A DNA stretch of 64,000 nt from Candidatus Thiodiazotropha endoloripes. GTDB lineage: Bacteria > Pseudomonadota > Gammaproteobacteria > Chromatiales > Chromatiaceae. Numbering within the stretch: position 1 is the stretch's first letter; each line of letters starts with the position of its first letter. Under the pieces are notes generated by a model. The model did no database searches. It was not told where the DNA came from and saw nothing but the letters and a program-made list of their open reading frames with translations. The stretch covers positions 1,860,001-1,924,000 of the forward strand of contig NZ_LVJW01000003.1 of assembly GCF_001708965.1 (NCBI RefSeq), written 5' to 3'. This document shows, one piece after another, positions 8,615 through 16,501 of the stretch. The position numbers and the translations under genes are program-made.

Positions 8615-9010
8615 GATTCTACCCCGATTTAGGGCATTTGATCAGTACTATTTTACAGAACACCACGCTTAATAGCCCGGCTGAGTGATCACATCGTTCA
8701 CGACTTTGAATATAACCTGGCACAAAACGTGGCTTGTCAAAAAGGCTACCCCTTTATCAACTGCCACTACCCGCTGCAAACACATGCTATAGCCCCTCAG
8801 GTGACGAACGAGAGACGATCCAGATCTGCCGGTGTACAGTCTGCTTGCAGGGATTATCGTGAGGAAATCTGCCTTAGCCGAGCCGAACTCCTGATGTTGT
8901 TCTATTATTGAGAGAAATTCTTACAAATTAAACTCGGCAGTGGTGCCGATTACTATTCACCAACGACTGAAGATGTCGTGCAAATAACAATAATTCTGAA
9001 GGAGAGGTCA
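8615..9010. other. Intergenic region between divergent cysM and CBS-domain gene
   Basis: No gene, tRNA or terminator was recognised in these 396 bases. Both flanking genes are transcribed away from it, so it must carry their promoters, although no clean -35/-10 pair stands out. A small perfect hairpin (TCGGCA / TGCCGA, 8934-8949) lies 60 bases before the CBS gene, and a strong ribosome-binding site (AAGGAGAGG, 8999-9007) precedes its ATG. Confidence 0.5.
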
Positions 9011-9439
9011 ATGACTAGCGTGAATCAACTGTTACAGAACAAGGGATTCGATATTCTTAGCGTCGATGCCAATGAGACTGTCATTCGGGCACTTCAGATC
9101 ATGGCTGATCACGGTATCGGCTCACTGCTGGTGATGGATGGAGAGAGAGTTGCGGGACTCTTTTCAGAGCGTGATTATGCTCGAGGCATTATCATGAAAG
9201 GTCGCACTCCCAAAGAGACCAAGGTCAAAGAGATCATGACCAGCCAGGTCGTGGTGGTTACTCCGGAACAGAGCATTGAGGAGTGCATGGCCATCATGAC
9301 CGAAAAACGGGTTCGTCACCTGCCGGTCATGAAAGATGACAAGCTGGTTGGCATCATCTCAATCGGCGACCTGGTAAAAGCGATCATCGAGGAACAACAG
9401 TTCATGATTGAACAGTTGGTAAGCTATATCAATGGTTGA
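9011..9439 (+). CDS. Tandem CBS-domain protein
   Basis: A 142-residue protein made only of a CBS pair (Bateman module), about residues 10-65 and 75-135; VRHLPVMKDDKLVGIISIGDLVKAI is typical of the second motif. Such stand-alone modules bind adenosine nucleotides or NAD and regulate partners. The chosen ATG (MTSVNQLL) has a strong AAGGAGAGG ribosome-binding site 4 bases upstream; an in-frame start at 8978 would lack one. No partner is evident from the neighbourhood. Confidence 0.9.
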   Translation: MTSVNQLLQNKGFDILSVDANETVIRALQIMADHGIGSLLVMDGERVAGLFSERDYARGIIMKGRTPKETKVKEIMTSQVVVVTPEQSIEECMAIMTEKRVRHLPVMKDDKLVGIISIGDLVKAIIEEQQFMIEQLVSYING

Positions 9440-9555
9440 CAATCACCCCCGATTTGGCAGAAAACCGGATCACGAGATGTGACACTTGAAGCCCGGGGCA
9501 TGGACAATTAAGGTGTTGGCGTCCCGATACCTGATTGACAGACATAATCAGCCCC

Positions 9556-10341
9556 ATGCCCAGTAACACACCACCCTTTATCGATCTTGCCTGGTTTAAA
9601 ATGGCACAGCCTCAGGCTACCCGTATCAATTGCTCAGTTCAGCACAGGTGCGCGGTCTTCGAATACGACTCTCTTCGCTGGATCTGCACAGCCGACGGTG
9701 CCGTACAATCCATGCTTTTCACTGAGGACCACAGTTATCCGGTGCTGCACTATATCAAAGCGCTGTTGTGTTCCCTGGTGTTTGTTGATAATCCTGGAAA
9801 CATGTTGAATCTTGGCCTGGGTTCAGGTGCCATTGAACGCTATCTGGAGTCTCATCATCCAGACATTGCTTTGACTTCGATAGAACCGGAAGTCGAAATG
9901 ATCGCCCTATCCAAGGAGTGCTTCTATCTAGACAGCAGCTATCATGTCAGAAATCAATCAGCCGAATCTTTTCTGCATGACAATCGACAGCAGTTTGATC
10001 TCATTATTTGTGATATTCACTGCCCTCCAGGCCAGCCAAATCCGATCGAAACAGATGCTTTTTTGCAAAACTTAACCGATGCGTTATTGCCTCAAGGCGT
10101 GGTAGCAATTAATTTCCTGGCAGAGAGTGAAGCGCACATCGTGAACATGCTTGTACGGTTACGACAGATCTTCGAGCAGGTCACTCTACTCGACGTCCTA
10201 AGGCAGCAAAATATTGTTTTCTATTGCTCAAACAGCCAGTTTCCCGAACCATCCGAACTCACGATGAAAGCAGCCTTGCCTGTGTATGCAAATATCCAAG
10301 CAGAAACCATTATTTCACAACTGATCTGGCTGCCGGAGTGA
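9556..10341 (+). CDS. Spermidine-synthase-like class I SAM-dependent protein
   Basis: A 261-residue protein with a Rossmann fold related to spermidine synthases: LNLGLGSGAIERYLESHHP is the nucleotide-binding loop, SIEPEVEMIAL the acidic loop, and DLIICDIHCPPGQPNPIET replaces the usual DSTDP region of true aminopropyltransferases. The middle (MLFTEDHSYPVLHYIKALL) resembles the substrate-side gate of SpeE. The ATG at 9556 is chosen; a TTG at 9535 is in frame. Because the putrescine-binding residues are not conserved I call it spermidine-synthase-like only. It precedes a DUF389 protein by 45 bases. Confidence 0.7.
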   Translation: MPSNTPPFIDLAWFKMAQPQATRINCSVQHRCAVFEYDSLRWICTADGAVQSMLFTEDHSYPVLHYIKALLCSLVFVDNPGNMLNLGLGSGAIERYLESHHPDIALTSIEPEVEMIALSKECFYLDSSYHVRNQSAESFLHDNRQQFDLIICDIHCPPGQPNPIETDAFLQNLTDALLPQGVVAINFLAESEAHIVNMLVRLRQIFEQVTLLDVLRQQNIVFYCSNSQFPEPSELTMKAALPVYANIQAETIISQLIWLPE

Positions 10342-10386
10342 TAGCAACTTTTGCGTTAAAATAGGTTTTTTCCGCCAGGAACTGAA

Positions 10387-11376
10387 ATGAAGTTAATTGA
10401 AGTTATTGCCAAATCGAGCAGTGAAAACACCATTACTGCCATTGCTGAAAAATTCAAAGCACGGGATTATCGTACCGGCCGGGAGGGTGAAGATGGCCGA
10501 CAGGCGATACGTATTCTGTTAACGGATGAGAATGTTCAGCCGGCACTGGATGCACTGCAGACTGTACTGGGCGCACAATCTACAGCACGAATCATCGTGT
10601 TTCCGATTGACGCCACACTGCCTCAGCCATCGAGTGAAAAGGAAAAAGATCAGGATAAAGCCATTTCATCGAGAGAATCGATGTATGCCAATGTGGACAA
10701 GAATACCCACCTGGACAGTAATTTCATTATTCTTGTCATACTCTCCACCTTGGTAGCTGCCATCGGTTTGGTGAAAAACAACGTTGCGGTTGTGATCGGT
10801 GCCATGGTGATCGCTCCCCTGTTGGGCCCGAATCTGGCTTTTGGCTTAGGAACGGCACTCGGTGATATGCATTTGATGAAGAAATCCCTCAAGACACTGC
10901 TCGCGGGAATATTCATCGCCATATTTCTCGCCTACATCATCGGCTTACTCTGGCCGTTCGCGCTGAACAGTCCAGAATTGATGGCGCGCACTGAAGTGGG
11001 GCTCGACTCGTTGGCTCTGGCACTGGCTTCAGGCGCCGCGGCAGCACTTTCCCTGACCAGTGGCCTGCCCAGTGTATTGGTTGGCGTGATGGTTGCGGTG
11101 GCACTACTCCCACCAGCGGCAGCATTAGGTTTAACCTTGGGTCATGGCAGGATCGACCTGGCGATGGGTGCCGGTTTGTTACTCGTCGCCAATATCGTCT
11201 GTGTTAACTTGTCTGCCAAACTGCTGTTTCTGTTCAAAGGGATTCAACCTCGCAGCTGGGCTGAAAAAGCCAAGGCAAAGCGCGCTATGTCTATCTATTT
11301 GGTGGTATGGGCAATCACCCTTGCGTTGGTCGTACTGACAATCATTGCCCGTCCACACATTGAGGGCCCGTTATGA
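10387..11376 (+). CDS. DUF389 / TIGR00341-family membrane protein
   Basis: A 329-residue protein with a cytosolic N-terminal ACT-like domain (1-105), a charged linker, and about six membrane helices from residue 115 onward. The signature VVIGAMVIAPLLGPNLAFGLGTALGD and the later GVMVAVALLPPAAALGL are characteristic of DUF389. The family is widespread and its transport or signalling role is not settled. It ends 45 bases before a palindromic copy of the 35-nt repeat and is convergent with pdxJ. Confidence 0.88.
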   Translation: MKLIEVIAKSSSENTITAIAEKFKARDYRTGREGEDGRQAIRILLTDENVQPALDALQTVLGAQSTARIIVFPIDATLPQPSSEKEKDQDKAISSRESMYANVDKNTHLDSNFIILVILSTLVAAIGLVKNNVAVVIGAMVIAPLLGPNLAFGLGTALGDMHLMKKSLKTLLAGIFIAIFLAYIIGLLWPFALNSPELMARTEVGLDSLALALASGAAAALSLTSGLPSVLVGVMVAVALLPPAAALGLTLGHGRIDLAMGAGLLLVANIVCVNLSAKLLFLFKGIQPRSWAEKAKAKRAMSIYLVVWAITLALVVLTIIARPHIEGPL

Positions 11377-11420
11377 CGGCTAATCCGGACATACTGTCAC
11401 GAGACTCGACAGATCACTGG

Positions 11421-11455
11421 CTAGGGCCTGTTAACACTAATCCAATAGGCCCTAG
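11421..11455. repeat. 35-nt dispersed repeat, copy 2 (perfect palindromic arms)
   Basis: CTAGGGCCT, then GTTAACACTAATCCAAT, then AGGCCCTAG: two perfectly complementary 9-base arms around a 17-base core. It lies in the gap between the convergent DUF389 gene and pdxJ, where it could form a stem-loop in either transcript. No T-run follows on either strand, so it is not a canonical intrinsic terminator. Confidence 0.8.
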
Positions 11456-11468
11456 TTGGAATATAAGG

Positions 11469-12197
11469 CTATCGGCTCATCAACCCTTTCATTTCACGAA
11501 CTGCCTGATCAAATCCGGTGAACAGTGCCCGACAAACGATGGAGTGCCCGATATTCAGCTCTCTGATACCTTCAATCTCCACGATTGAAGCCACATTGTG
11601 GTAATCAAGTCCATGCCCTGCATTGACCTGGAGCCCAAGGCCTTTGCCATAGGCGACGGCATCGACAATTCGCTTCAATTCAGCTTGGCGCACTGTTTCA
11701 CTGGTAGCATCAGCATAGTGGCCGGTATGGATCTCCACCACCGGTGCACCTGATGCCTTGGCAGCATCCAGCTGTTTCAAATCAGCGTCGATGAAGAGTG
11801 ATACCCGGATACCCGCCTCGTTCAATTCGGAGCAGTAATCGGTCATATAATCGAGTTTGGAAGCCACATCAAGACCACCCTCGGTGGTCAACTCTTCACG
11901 TTTCTCCGGTACCAGGCAACAATCATGGGGTTGAAACCGGGTGGCGATGGCTGCCATTTCAGATGTTGCCGCCATTTCCAGGTTCATCCGCGTCTGCAAG
12001 AGATCGGAGAGTATCTCCACATCCCGATCCTGAATATGACGTCGGTCCTCACGCAGATGTAGTGTTATTGCATCGGCTCCCGCCTGCTCGGCAGTCAGTG
12101 CAGCCTGTACCGGCTCCGGATATCGGGTACCCCGAGCCTGACGCAAAGTCGCCACATGGTCGATATTAACCCCAAGTAACATTACATTCTTTGTCAT
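11469..12197 (-). CDS. pdxJ: Pyridoxine 5'-phosphate synthase
   Basis: Last step of DXP-dependent vitamin B6 synthesis; condenses 1-deoxyxylulose 5-phosphate with 3-amino-2-oxopropyl phosphate. The 242-residue protein has [22 protein letters not shown] at the N-terminus (region 8-29), the catalytic loop [14 protein letters not shown] and the C-terminal [13 protein letters not shown] phosphate-binding segment. Gammaproteobacterial pdxJ typically follows recO, as here, although a 220-base gap separates them and contains an AT-rich hairpin (GGTGTAAA/TTTACACC) of unknown use. Confidence 0.95.
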   Translation of the reverse strand: MTKNVMLLGVNIDHVATLRQARGTRYPEPVQAALTAEQAGADAITLHLREDRRHIQDRDVEILSDLLQTRMNLEMAATSEMAAIATRFQPHDCCLVPEKREELTTEGGLDVASKLDYMTDYCSELNEAGIRVSLFIDADLKQLDAAKASGAPVVEIHTGHYADATSETVRQAELKRIVDAVAYGKGLGLQVNAGHGLDYHNVASIVEIEGIRELNIGHSIVCRALFTGFDQAVREMKGLMSR

Positions 12198-12417
12198 ACC
12201 CTTACCTTTGGATTCATAGGTAACAGAAACCCCTTGCTGATTCTCAATCCGCCAATAAATCGTTATGGTGTAAATATATCTTTTTTACACCTGTTTGCCT
12301 AACTTCACAGACATCTTCATTGAGAGTTGAACGCCAGTCCAATGAAGCGTGTTAATAGCAACTATTTTATAAGCTGGGGAGTTATAATTTAACATCCCTT
12401 GCCATAATCAGGTATCC

Positions 12418-13128
12418 TCATCCACCCGATGGTCCGGTAAAGAGCTCCCGGCTTTTCAAAGGCTTGTCTCCCAGGTAATGGGAGAGCACAAAACGCATCA
12501 ACTGTTTTGCCTCTTTAGCAGACTGTTTTGCCAATGAATCACCATTGTGCAAACCGATCAGGGTACTGCCATGAATTTTCATCCCTGAACTCCCAGGTGA
12601 CGATAGTACAGGCCCCTCTTCAATGTGATAATCGTAGAGTAACTCCTCTCTTATGAGTTCCCCACTATCCGCCGTGTGATCCAGTAACAACCCATAACCC
12701 AGCTCTGTTAGCAGCTGCAGTTCAAATTGTCTCAGTATCTGGCCGACAGGCTCGGCTGAGGCCAGCTGCGCAAGATTCTGACAATAGTGAACAAACAGAG
12801 ATGGGAATGGATCCCCCCTTTCGATCAACCTCACGATCAGCTCATTCAGGTAAAAGCCGCAATAGATACGATCGCCAGACAGTTTGAATGGTTGACCATC
12901 CTGTTCCACTTCGACCAGGCTTTTGATCTCTCCACGCCCACTGAGCGAGACTCGTAGAGGCAGAAAGGGCTGTAATAGAATTGCCTTGTTTGAACGCCCC
13001 GATTTAGCACCTTTGGCGATCGCCGGAAGACGTCCTTCATTTGGCGTGAACAGTTCCACCAGTAGACTGGAATTCTGGTAATCACGCCTGTGCAGAACAT
13101 AGGCTGGTATGAAGTTGATACGGGACAT
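12418..13128 (-). CDS. recO: DNA repair protein RecO
   Basis: Recombination mediator of the RecFOR pathway that loads RecA on SSB-coated gaps. At 236 residues it has the N-terminal OB-fold (YVLHRRDYQNSSLLVELFTPNEG region, quoted in part) and a C-terminal helical domain with FELQLLTELGYGLLLDH. The zinc-finger cysteines of many RecO proteins are absent, as is common in gammaproteobacteria. It lies downstream of era, separated by 86 bases that include copy 3 of the 35-nt repeat. Confidence 0.93.
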   Translation of the reverse strand: MSRINFIPAYVLHRRDYQNSSLLVELFTPNEGRLPAIAKGAKSGRSNKAILLQPFLPLRVSLSGRGEIKSLVEVEQDGQPFKLSGDRIYCGFYLNELIVRLIERGDPFPSLFVHYCQNLAQLASAEPVGQILRQFELQLLTELGYGLLLDHTADSGELIREELLYDYHIEEGPVLSSPGSSGMKIHGSTLIGLHNGDSLAKQSAKEAKQLMRFVLSHYLGDKPLKSRELFTGPSGG

Positions 13129-13168
13129 CTGTGATGTCTCAATTTAAATGGTAGTAGCAGTCTGGCTT

Positions 13169-13203
13169 CTAGCGCCTGTTAACACTAATCCAATACGCCC
13201 TAG
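13169..13203. repeat. 35-nt dispersed repeat, copy 3
   Basis: Same 17-base core (GTTAACACTAATCCAAT) as copy 2, with arms CTAGCGCCT and ACGCCCTAG that now pair imperfectly. Located between era and recO on the plus strand in the same orientation as copy 2, so the two copies bracket recO-pdxJ. Confidence 0.75.
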
Positions 13204-13214
13204 GTTGGATGGTT

Positions 13215-14114
13215 TCACTGCTCACCATATCCAAGTCTGACCAACGCCGCCTCGTCACTCGACCAACTCTTTTTTACTTTAACCCAGAGTTCAAGGTGAA
13301 CCTTACAGTCGAAAAAGGATTGCATCGCTTTTCTGGCCTGTACCGCAACCTCTTTCAATGCCTGACCATCTTTGCCAATGATGATGCCTTTTTGACCGGG
13401 CTTTTCCACCCAGATCACGGCATTGATCCGATACAGACCCTGCTGCTCCTCGAAACGTTCAATCTCCACGGAAACAGCATAAGGTAACTCCTTGGCGTAG
13501 CGTCTGGTGATCTGCTCCCTGATCATCTCCGCAGCAAAAAACTTTTCCGGGCGATCGGTCAGTTGGTCGTCAGGATAGACATTATCAGCCTCGGGAAGCG
13601 CATTTAATACCATCCCCTCCAGCGCGGCAAGGTTTTTACCCTTTTTCGCAGATAGGGGAACTATTTCCAGAAATTCATGATTCGAAGAGAGTTTGGACAG
13701 ATAGGGTAACAATGCCTCTTTCTGTTTAACCAGATCCACTTTGTTGACAACCGCTATCGCTGGTATTTCACTCTCTCTGATCAGACCGAGTACCTTTTCA
13801 TCCTCCTCAGTCCAGCGCAATGCCTCAACCACAAAGATCAGCAGATCAACACCCGTCAGTACTGATTGGGCCGTACGGTTGAGGTAGCGATTCATGGCAT
13901 TATCACTACGCTGGTGGATGCCCGGGGTATCGACATAGATTATCTGCCCCCCTTCCAGGCTGTTGACTCCTAAAACACTATGTCTCGTGGTTTGTGCTTT
14001 ATGTGAAGTGATTGCCAACCTGACACCGAGGATCTGGTTCAACAGGGTGGATTTGCCAACGTTTGGCCGCCCGACAATCGCAGCATAACCACAATGATTT
14101 ATCTGCTTACTCAT
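13215..14114 (-). CDS. era: GTPase Era
   Basis: Essential GTPase for 16S rRNA 3'-end maturation and 30S assembly. The 299 residues contain the G motifs GRPNVGKSTLLN (G1), the TTRH effector loop, DTPG (G3), NKVD (G4) and SAKKG (G5), then a C-terminal KH domain (VWVEKPGQKGIIIGKDGQ region). The 5' end overlaps the rnc stop by 8 bases, the standard rnc-era coupling. Confidence 0.96.
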   Translation of the reverse strand: MSKQINHCGYAAIVGRPNVGKSTLLNQILGVRLAITSHKAQTTRHSVLGVNSLEGGQIIYVDTPGIHQRSDNAMNRYLNRTAQSVLTGVDLLIFVVEALRWTEEDEKVLGLIRESEIPAIAVVNKVDLVKQKEALLPYLSKLSSNHEFLEIVPLSAKKGKNLAALEGMVLNALPEADNVYPDDQLTDRPEKFFAAEMIREQITRRYAKELPYAVSVEIERFEEQQGLYRINAVIWVEKPGQKGIIIGKDGQALKEVAVQARKAMQSFFDCKVHLELWVKVKKSWSSDEAALVRLGYGEQ

Positions 14115-14784
14115 TATTCAGATCCGACAACATTTTGGATGCAGCATCCTGCTCCGCCTTTCTTCGACTGTGACCTTCACCCTTACTCTTTTTCTGAAGG
14201 TCTTCAACTACGCACTCAACCTTGAAATGCTGGGCATGAGGATCTCCACTGACATCCAAAATGGTGTAGCTGGGAAGCGAGACCTTTATAGCCTGTAGAT
14301 GCTCTTGCAGTTGGGTTTTGGGATCTTTCTGCTGGTTTTCCGGACTCAGTGCAATCAACCTGGGTGAGAATATTTTCAGAATTACTGAGCGGGTTGCTTC
14401 ATAGCCACCATCAAGATAGACCGCTGCCAAAACTGCTTCAAAACTGTCAGCCAAAATGGAATCCCTGCTTTGACCACCACTGCGCAGCTCACCCTGCCCG
14501 AGTTTCAGATAATCCCCAAGATTGAACTCCCTTGCGACCTGAGCGAGTGTATCCCGTTTAACCAATGTGGAGCGAAGCCGACTTAACTGTCCTTCGGTGG
14601 CCTTGGAAAAATGGCTGAAGAGCGCGTCAGCAATCACAAATCCCAGAATGGAATCACCCAGGTACTCTAGACGTTCGTTGTTTTTTCCACCGGCACTGCG
14701 GTGAGTCAAAGCCTGTTCAATCAGCTCTTGTTGATTGAAAGTATAGCCTAGATCTCGGCATAGTTTTTCAGCGTCAGCCTTCAA
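14107..14784 (-). CDS. rnc: Ribonuclease III
   Basis: Double-strand-specific endoribonuclease, 225 residues. The RNase III signature ERLEYLGDSILGF (about 38-50) and the second acidic cluster DSILADSFEAVLAAVYLD supply the catalytic carboxylates; the C-terminal dsRNA-binding domain runs about 155-222. It overlaps era at the 3' end and the DUF4845 gene at the 5' end by 4 bases. Confidence 0.96.
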   Translation of the reverse strand: MKADAEKLCRDLGYTFNQQELIEQALTHRSAGGKNNERLEYLGDSILGFVIADALFSHFSKATEGQLSRLRSTLVKRDTLAQVAREFNLGDYLKLGQGELRSGGQSRDSILADSFEAVLAAVYLDGGYEATRSVILKIFSPRLIALSPENQQKDPKTQLQEHLQAIKVSLPSYTILDVSGDPHAQHFKVECVVEDLQKKSKGEGHSRRKAEQDAASKMLSDLNNE

Positions 14785-15155
14785 TTCGCAGTTATCTCTA
14801 CTGTCTCATCAAAAGTCATGACAAGGGCTGCATTATACGCAATATGCCGACGAACCTCGTAGTTAATATTGAGAGTCCTAGAGCCTGGTGCGCTCTTAAT
14901 ACTAATATGATCTTTAGTAACATGGCGAATACTATTGATATTAAGGCGCTTTAATATGATGTTGCGTAATTCAACTTTGGATTTCCTCTCTGCAAAAGGT
15001 TCATTCTTAATTGATTCAAGAGCAGATTTTACCGCAAAGTGGTCAATATATACCGGGGTTATCTTGATACCAACCATCACCAGAAATCCAGCAACAATTA
15101 AGATAACCAGCCAGCTGATGAATGTAAGTCCACGCTGTTTTTTGATGGATTGCAT
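14781..15155 (-). CDS. DUF4845 small membrane protein
   Basis: A 124-residue protein with one N-terminal membrane segment (LTFISWLVILIVAGFLVMVGI, residues 10-30, written here in part) that resembles a pilin-like N-terminus, followed by a short periplasmic domain. DUF4845 proteins regularly sit between lepB and rnc in Gammaproteobacteria, as here, but their function is unknown. The stop overlaps the rnc start by 4 bases. Confidence 0.85.
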   Translation of the reverse strand: MQSIKKQRGLTFISWLVILIVAGFLVMVGIKITPVYIDHFAVKSALESIKNEPFAERKSKVELRNIILKRLNINSIRHVTKDHISIKSAPGSRTLNINYEVRRHIAYNAALVMTFDETVEITAN

Positions 15156-15463
15156 ATCTACTTCCTCAAATAAGTCATACTGTCTGATTTACATCTTCAA
15201 TCTTAGAACATGATTGTAATAACTATTTTCATTAAATATTGAATTAATCTAGTTTGGTGAACTTTACAATCGGTAGATAGGGACTTATCACTGTGTAATC
15301 ATCCGCTTTCAAATTGCGATCTTATTCAGTTGATATTGGTTATCCATCCTGATTTTTATACTTTGCTATCTATGCTGAAAATTCAACCTATCCGATACAT
15401 CAGTGGTATCTGTACATGACCTTGAATTAACAATCTCACGTTAATTAATATCGACGAAAATCC
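15156..15463. other. AT-rich spacer between lepB and DUF4845 gene
   Basis: These 308 bases hold no credible reading frame on either strand and are visibly richer in A+T than the flanking genes. The gap is large for this normally compact cluster. It may hold a promoter for the DUF4845-rnc-era segment; no hairpin followed by a T-run was found after lepB. Confidence 0.45.
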
Positions 15464-16312
15464 CTAATCGATGCCTTTACCGATTCTCTCCCAGGCAATT
15501 GGTGGAAAACCGCTGATATTGGAATCCCAGTTCATCCAGATACCAAATGCTTTGCCAACAAGATTCTCATCGGGCACAAAGCCCCAGCAGCGACTGTCAT
15601 TACTATTGTCACGATTATCACCCATGACAAAATATTGCCCTTCAGGAACCGTTATCGGTCCTTGCCTCAGAACCTGACACCCCATTGGCAGATCGGGTGC
15701 CAGTGGGTTGATCAGAATATTGTGCTCAATCCCATCTAGATTCTCAGCCGCCATGACCGCGCCGGTCATACGGGAGCCACTCCCTACACCGGTGTACTGA
15801 CCCAACAGCATCTGTTTCATCGGTTCGCCATTGACGAAAAGGGTTTTATTACGATAGTAGAGCTTATCTCCAGGAACAGCCACTACCCGTTTAATATAGT
15901 CGATCCAGGGTTGTTTCGGATAGCGGAAGACAACCGGATCACCTCGCTGAGGATCACCCAGATCGATCACTTTTTTATTTAAAACGGGCAGTCGAATACC
16001 GTAACTGAATTTATTCACCAGAATGAAGTCACCAACCAGCAGGGTTGGCATCATCGAACCAGAGGGAATACGAAAAGGTTCTACCAGGAAAGAGCGTAAA
16101 ATGAGTACGGCGAATATTACCGGGAAGAAGGATTTAGAGTACTCAACCAGCAATGGCTCTTTTCTAACCGGTTGACTTGAATCATCGGCCTCTTCACCCA
16201 CATCCGGAGCCATTGCACTTCGTTTGTTGGCAAAGAATATGCTATCCAATAGCCAGATGCCACCAGTCACTGCGCTGGCAACAACAAGAAAAGTTGGAAA
16301 ATCGAAATTCAT
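15464..16312 (-). CDS. lepB: Signal peptidase I
   Basis: Membrane serine protease that removes signal peptides of exported proteins. At 282 residues it has two N-terminal membrane segments (about 5-22 and 62-78), the catalytic serine box PSGSMMPTLLVGDF, the catalytic lysine box YIKRVVAVPGD, and the C-terminal GDNRDNSNDSRCWGFVP box. Normally it follows lepA closely; here a 144-bp inverted-repeat element lies in the gap. Confidence 0.96.
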   Translation of the reverse strand: MNFDFPTFLVVASAVTGGIWLLDSIFFANKRSAMAPDVGEEADDSSQPVRKEPLLVEYSKSFFPVIFAVLILRSFLVEPFRIPSGSMMPTLLVGDFILVNKFSYGIRLPVLNKKVIDLGDPQRGDPVVFRYPKQPWIDYIKRVVAVPGDKLYYRNKTLFVNGEPMKQMLLGQYTGVGSGSRMTGAVMAAENLDGIEHNILINPLAPDLPMGCQVLRQGPITVPEGQYFVMGDNRDNSNDSRCWGFVPDENLVGKAFGIWMNWDSNISGFPPIAWERIGKGID

Positions 16313-16341
16313 GGTTTACCTGCGTCCTCACCCGTATAGTA

Positions 16342-16349
16342 ATCTAATT
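16342..16349. repeat. 8-bp direct repeat flanking inserted element (left copy)
   Basis: ATCTAATT, identical to 16494-16501 on the other side of the 144-bp element, as expected for a target-site duplication. Confidence 0.7.
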
Positions 16350-16493
16350 GTAACTATTCAGGAGGCTGCGCTTTTTTGCGGCCACCTGAATGGTTACTCC
16401 CCAGCTTTTGGGGTTTCCAAAGGGGAGAAGTTTCACTCTCCCCTTTGGTCAGCCCTAAAAATCGCACTTTTTAGGGCTGATCTGAATAGTTAC
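16350..16493. mobile_element. MITE-like 144-bp element with perfect 12-bp terminal inverted repeats
   Basis: The ends are GTAACTATTCAG (16350-16361) and its exact complement CTGAATAGTTAC (16482-16493). Inside are consecutive hairpins: the left 48 bases form an imperfect palindrome ending in CTGAATGGTTAC (16386-16397, one mismatch to the terminal repeat); CCCCA/TGGGG (16399-16413); a perfect 12-bp stem CCAAAGGGGAGA / TCTCCCCTTTGG (16417-16448); and a perfect 11-bp stem AGCCCTAAAAA / TTTTTAGGGCT (16451-16478). Eight-base direct repeats flank the whole. It has no coding capacity, so any movement would need a transposase in trans. A structured RNA or RNase III substrate within the lepA-lepB transcript is an alternative or additional role. 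Confidence 0.7.
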
Positions 16494-16501
16494 ATCTAAT
16501 T
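16494..16501. repeat. 8-bp direct repeat flanking inserted element (right copy)
   Basis: ATCTAATT, matching 16342-16349. It includes the lepA stop codon (16496-16498) and the preceding Asn codon, so the element landed at the very end of lepA without changing its product. Confidence 0.7.

Noticed and set aside
11421-11455. Copy 2 of the 35-nt repeat as an intrinsic terminator
   Set aside because: No run of T follows either arm on either strand.
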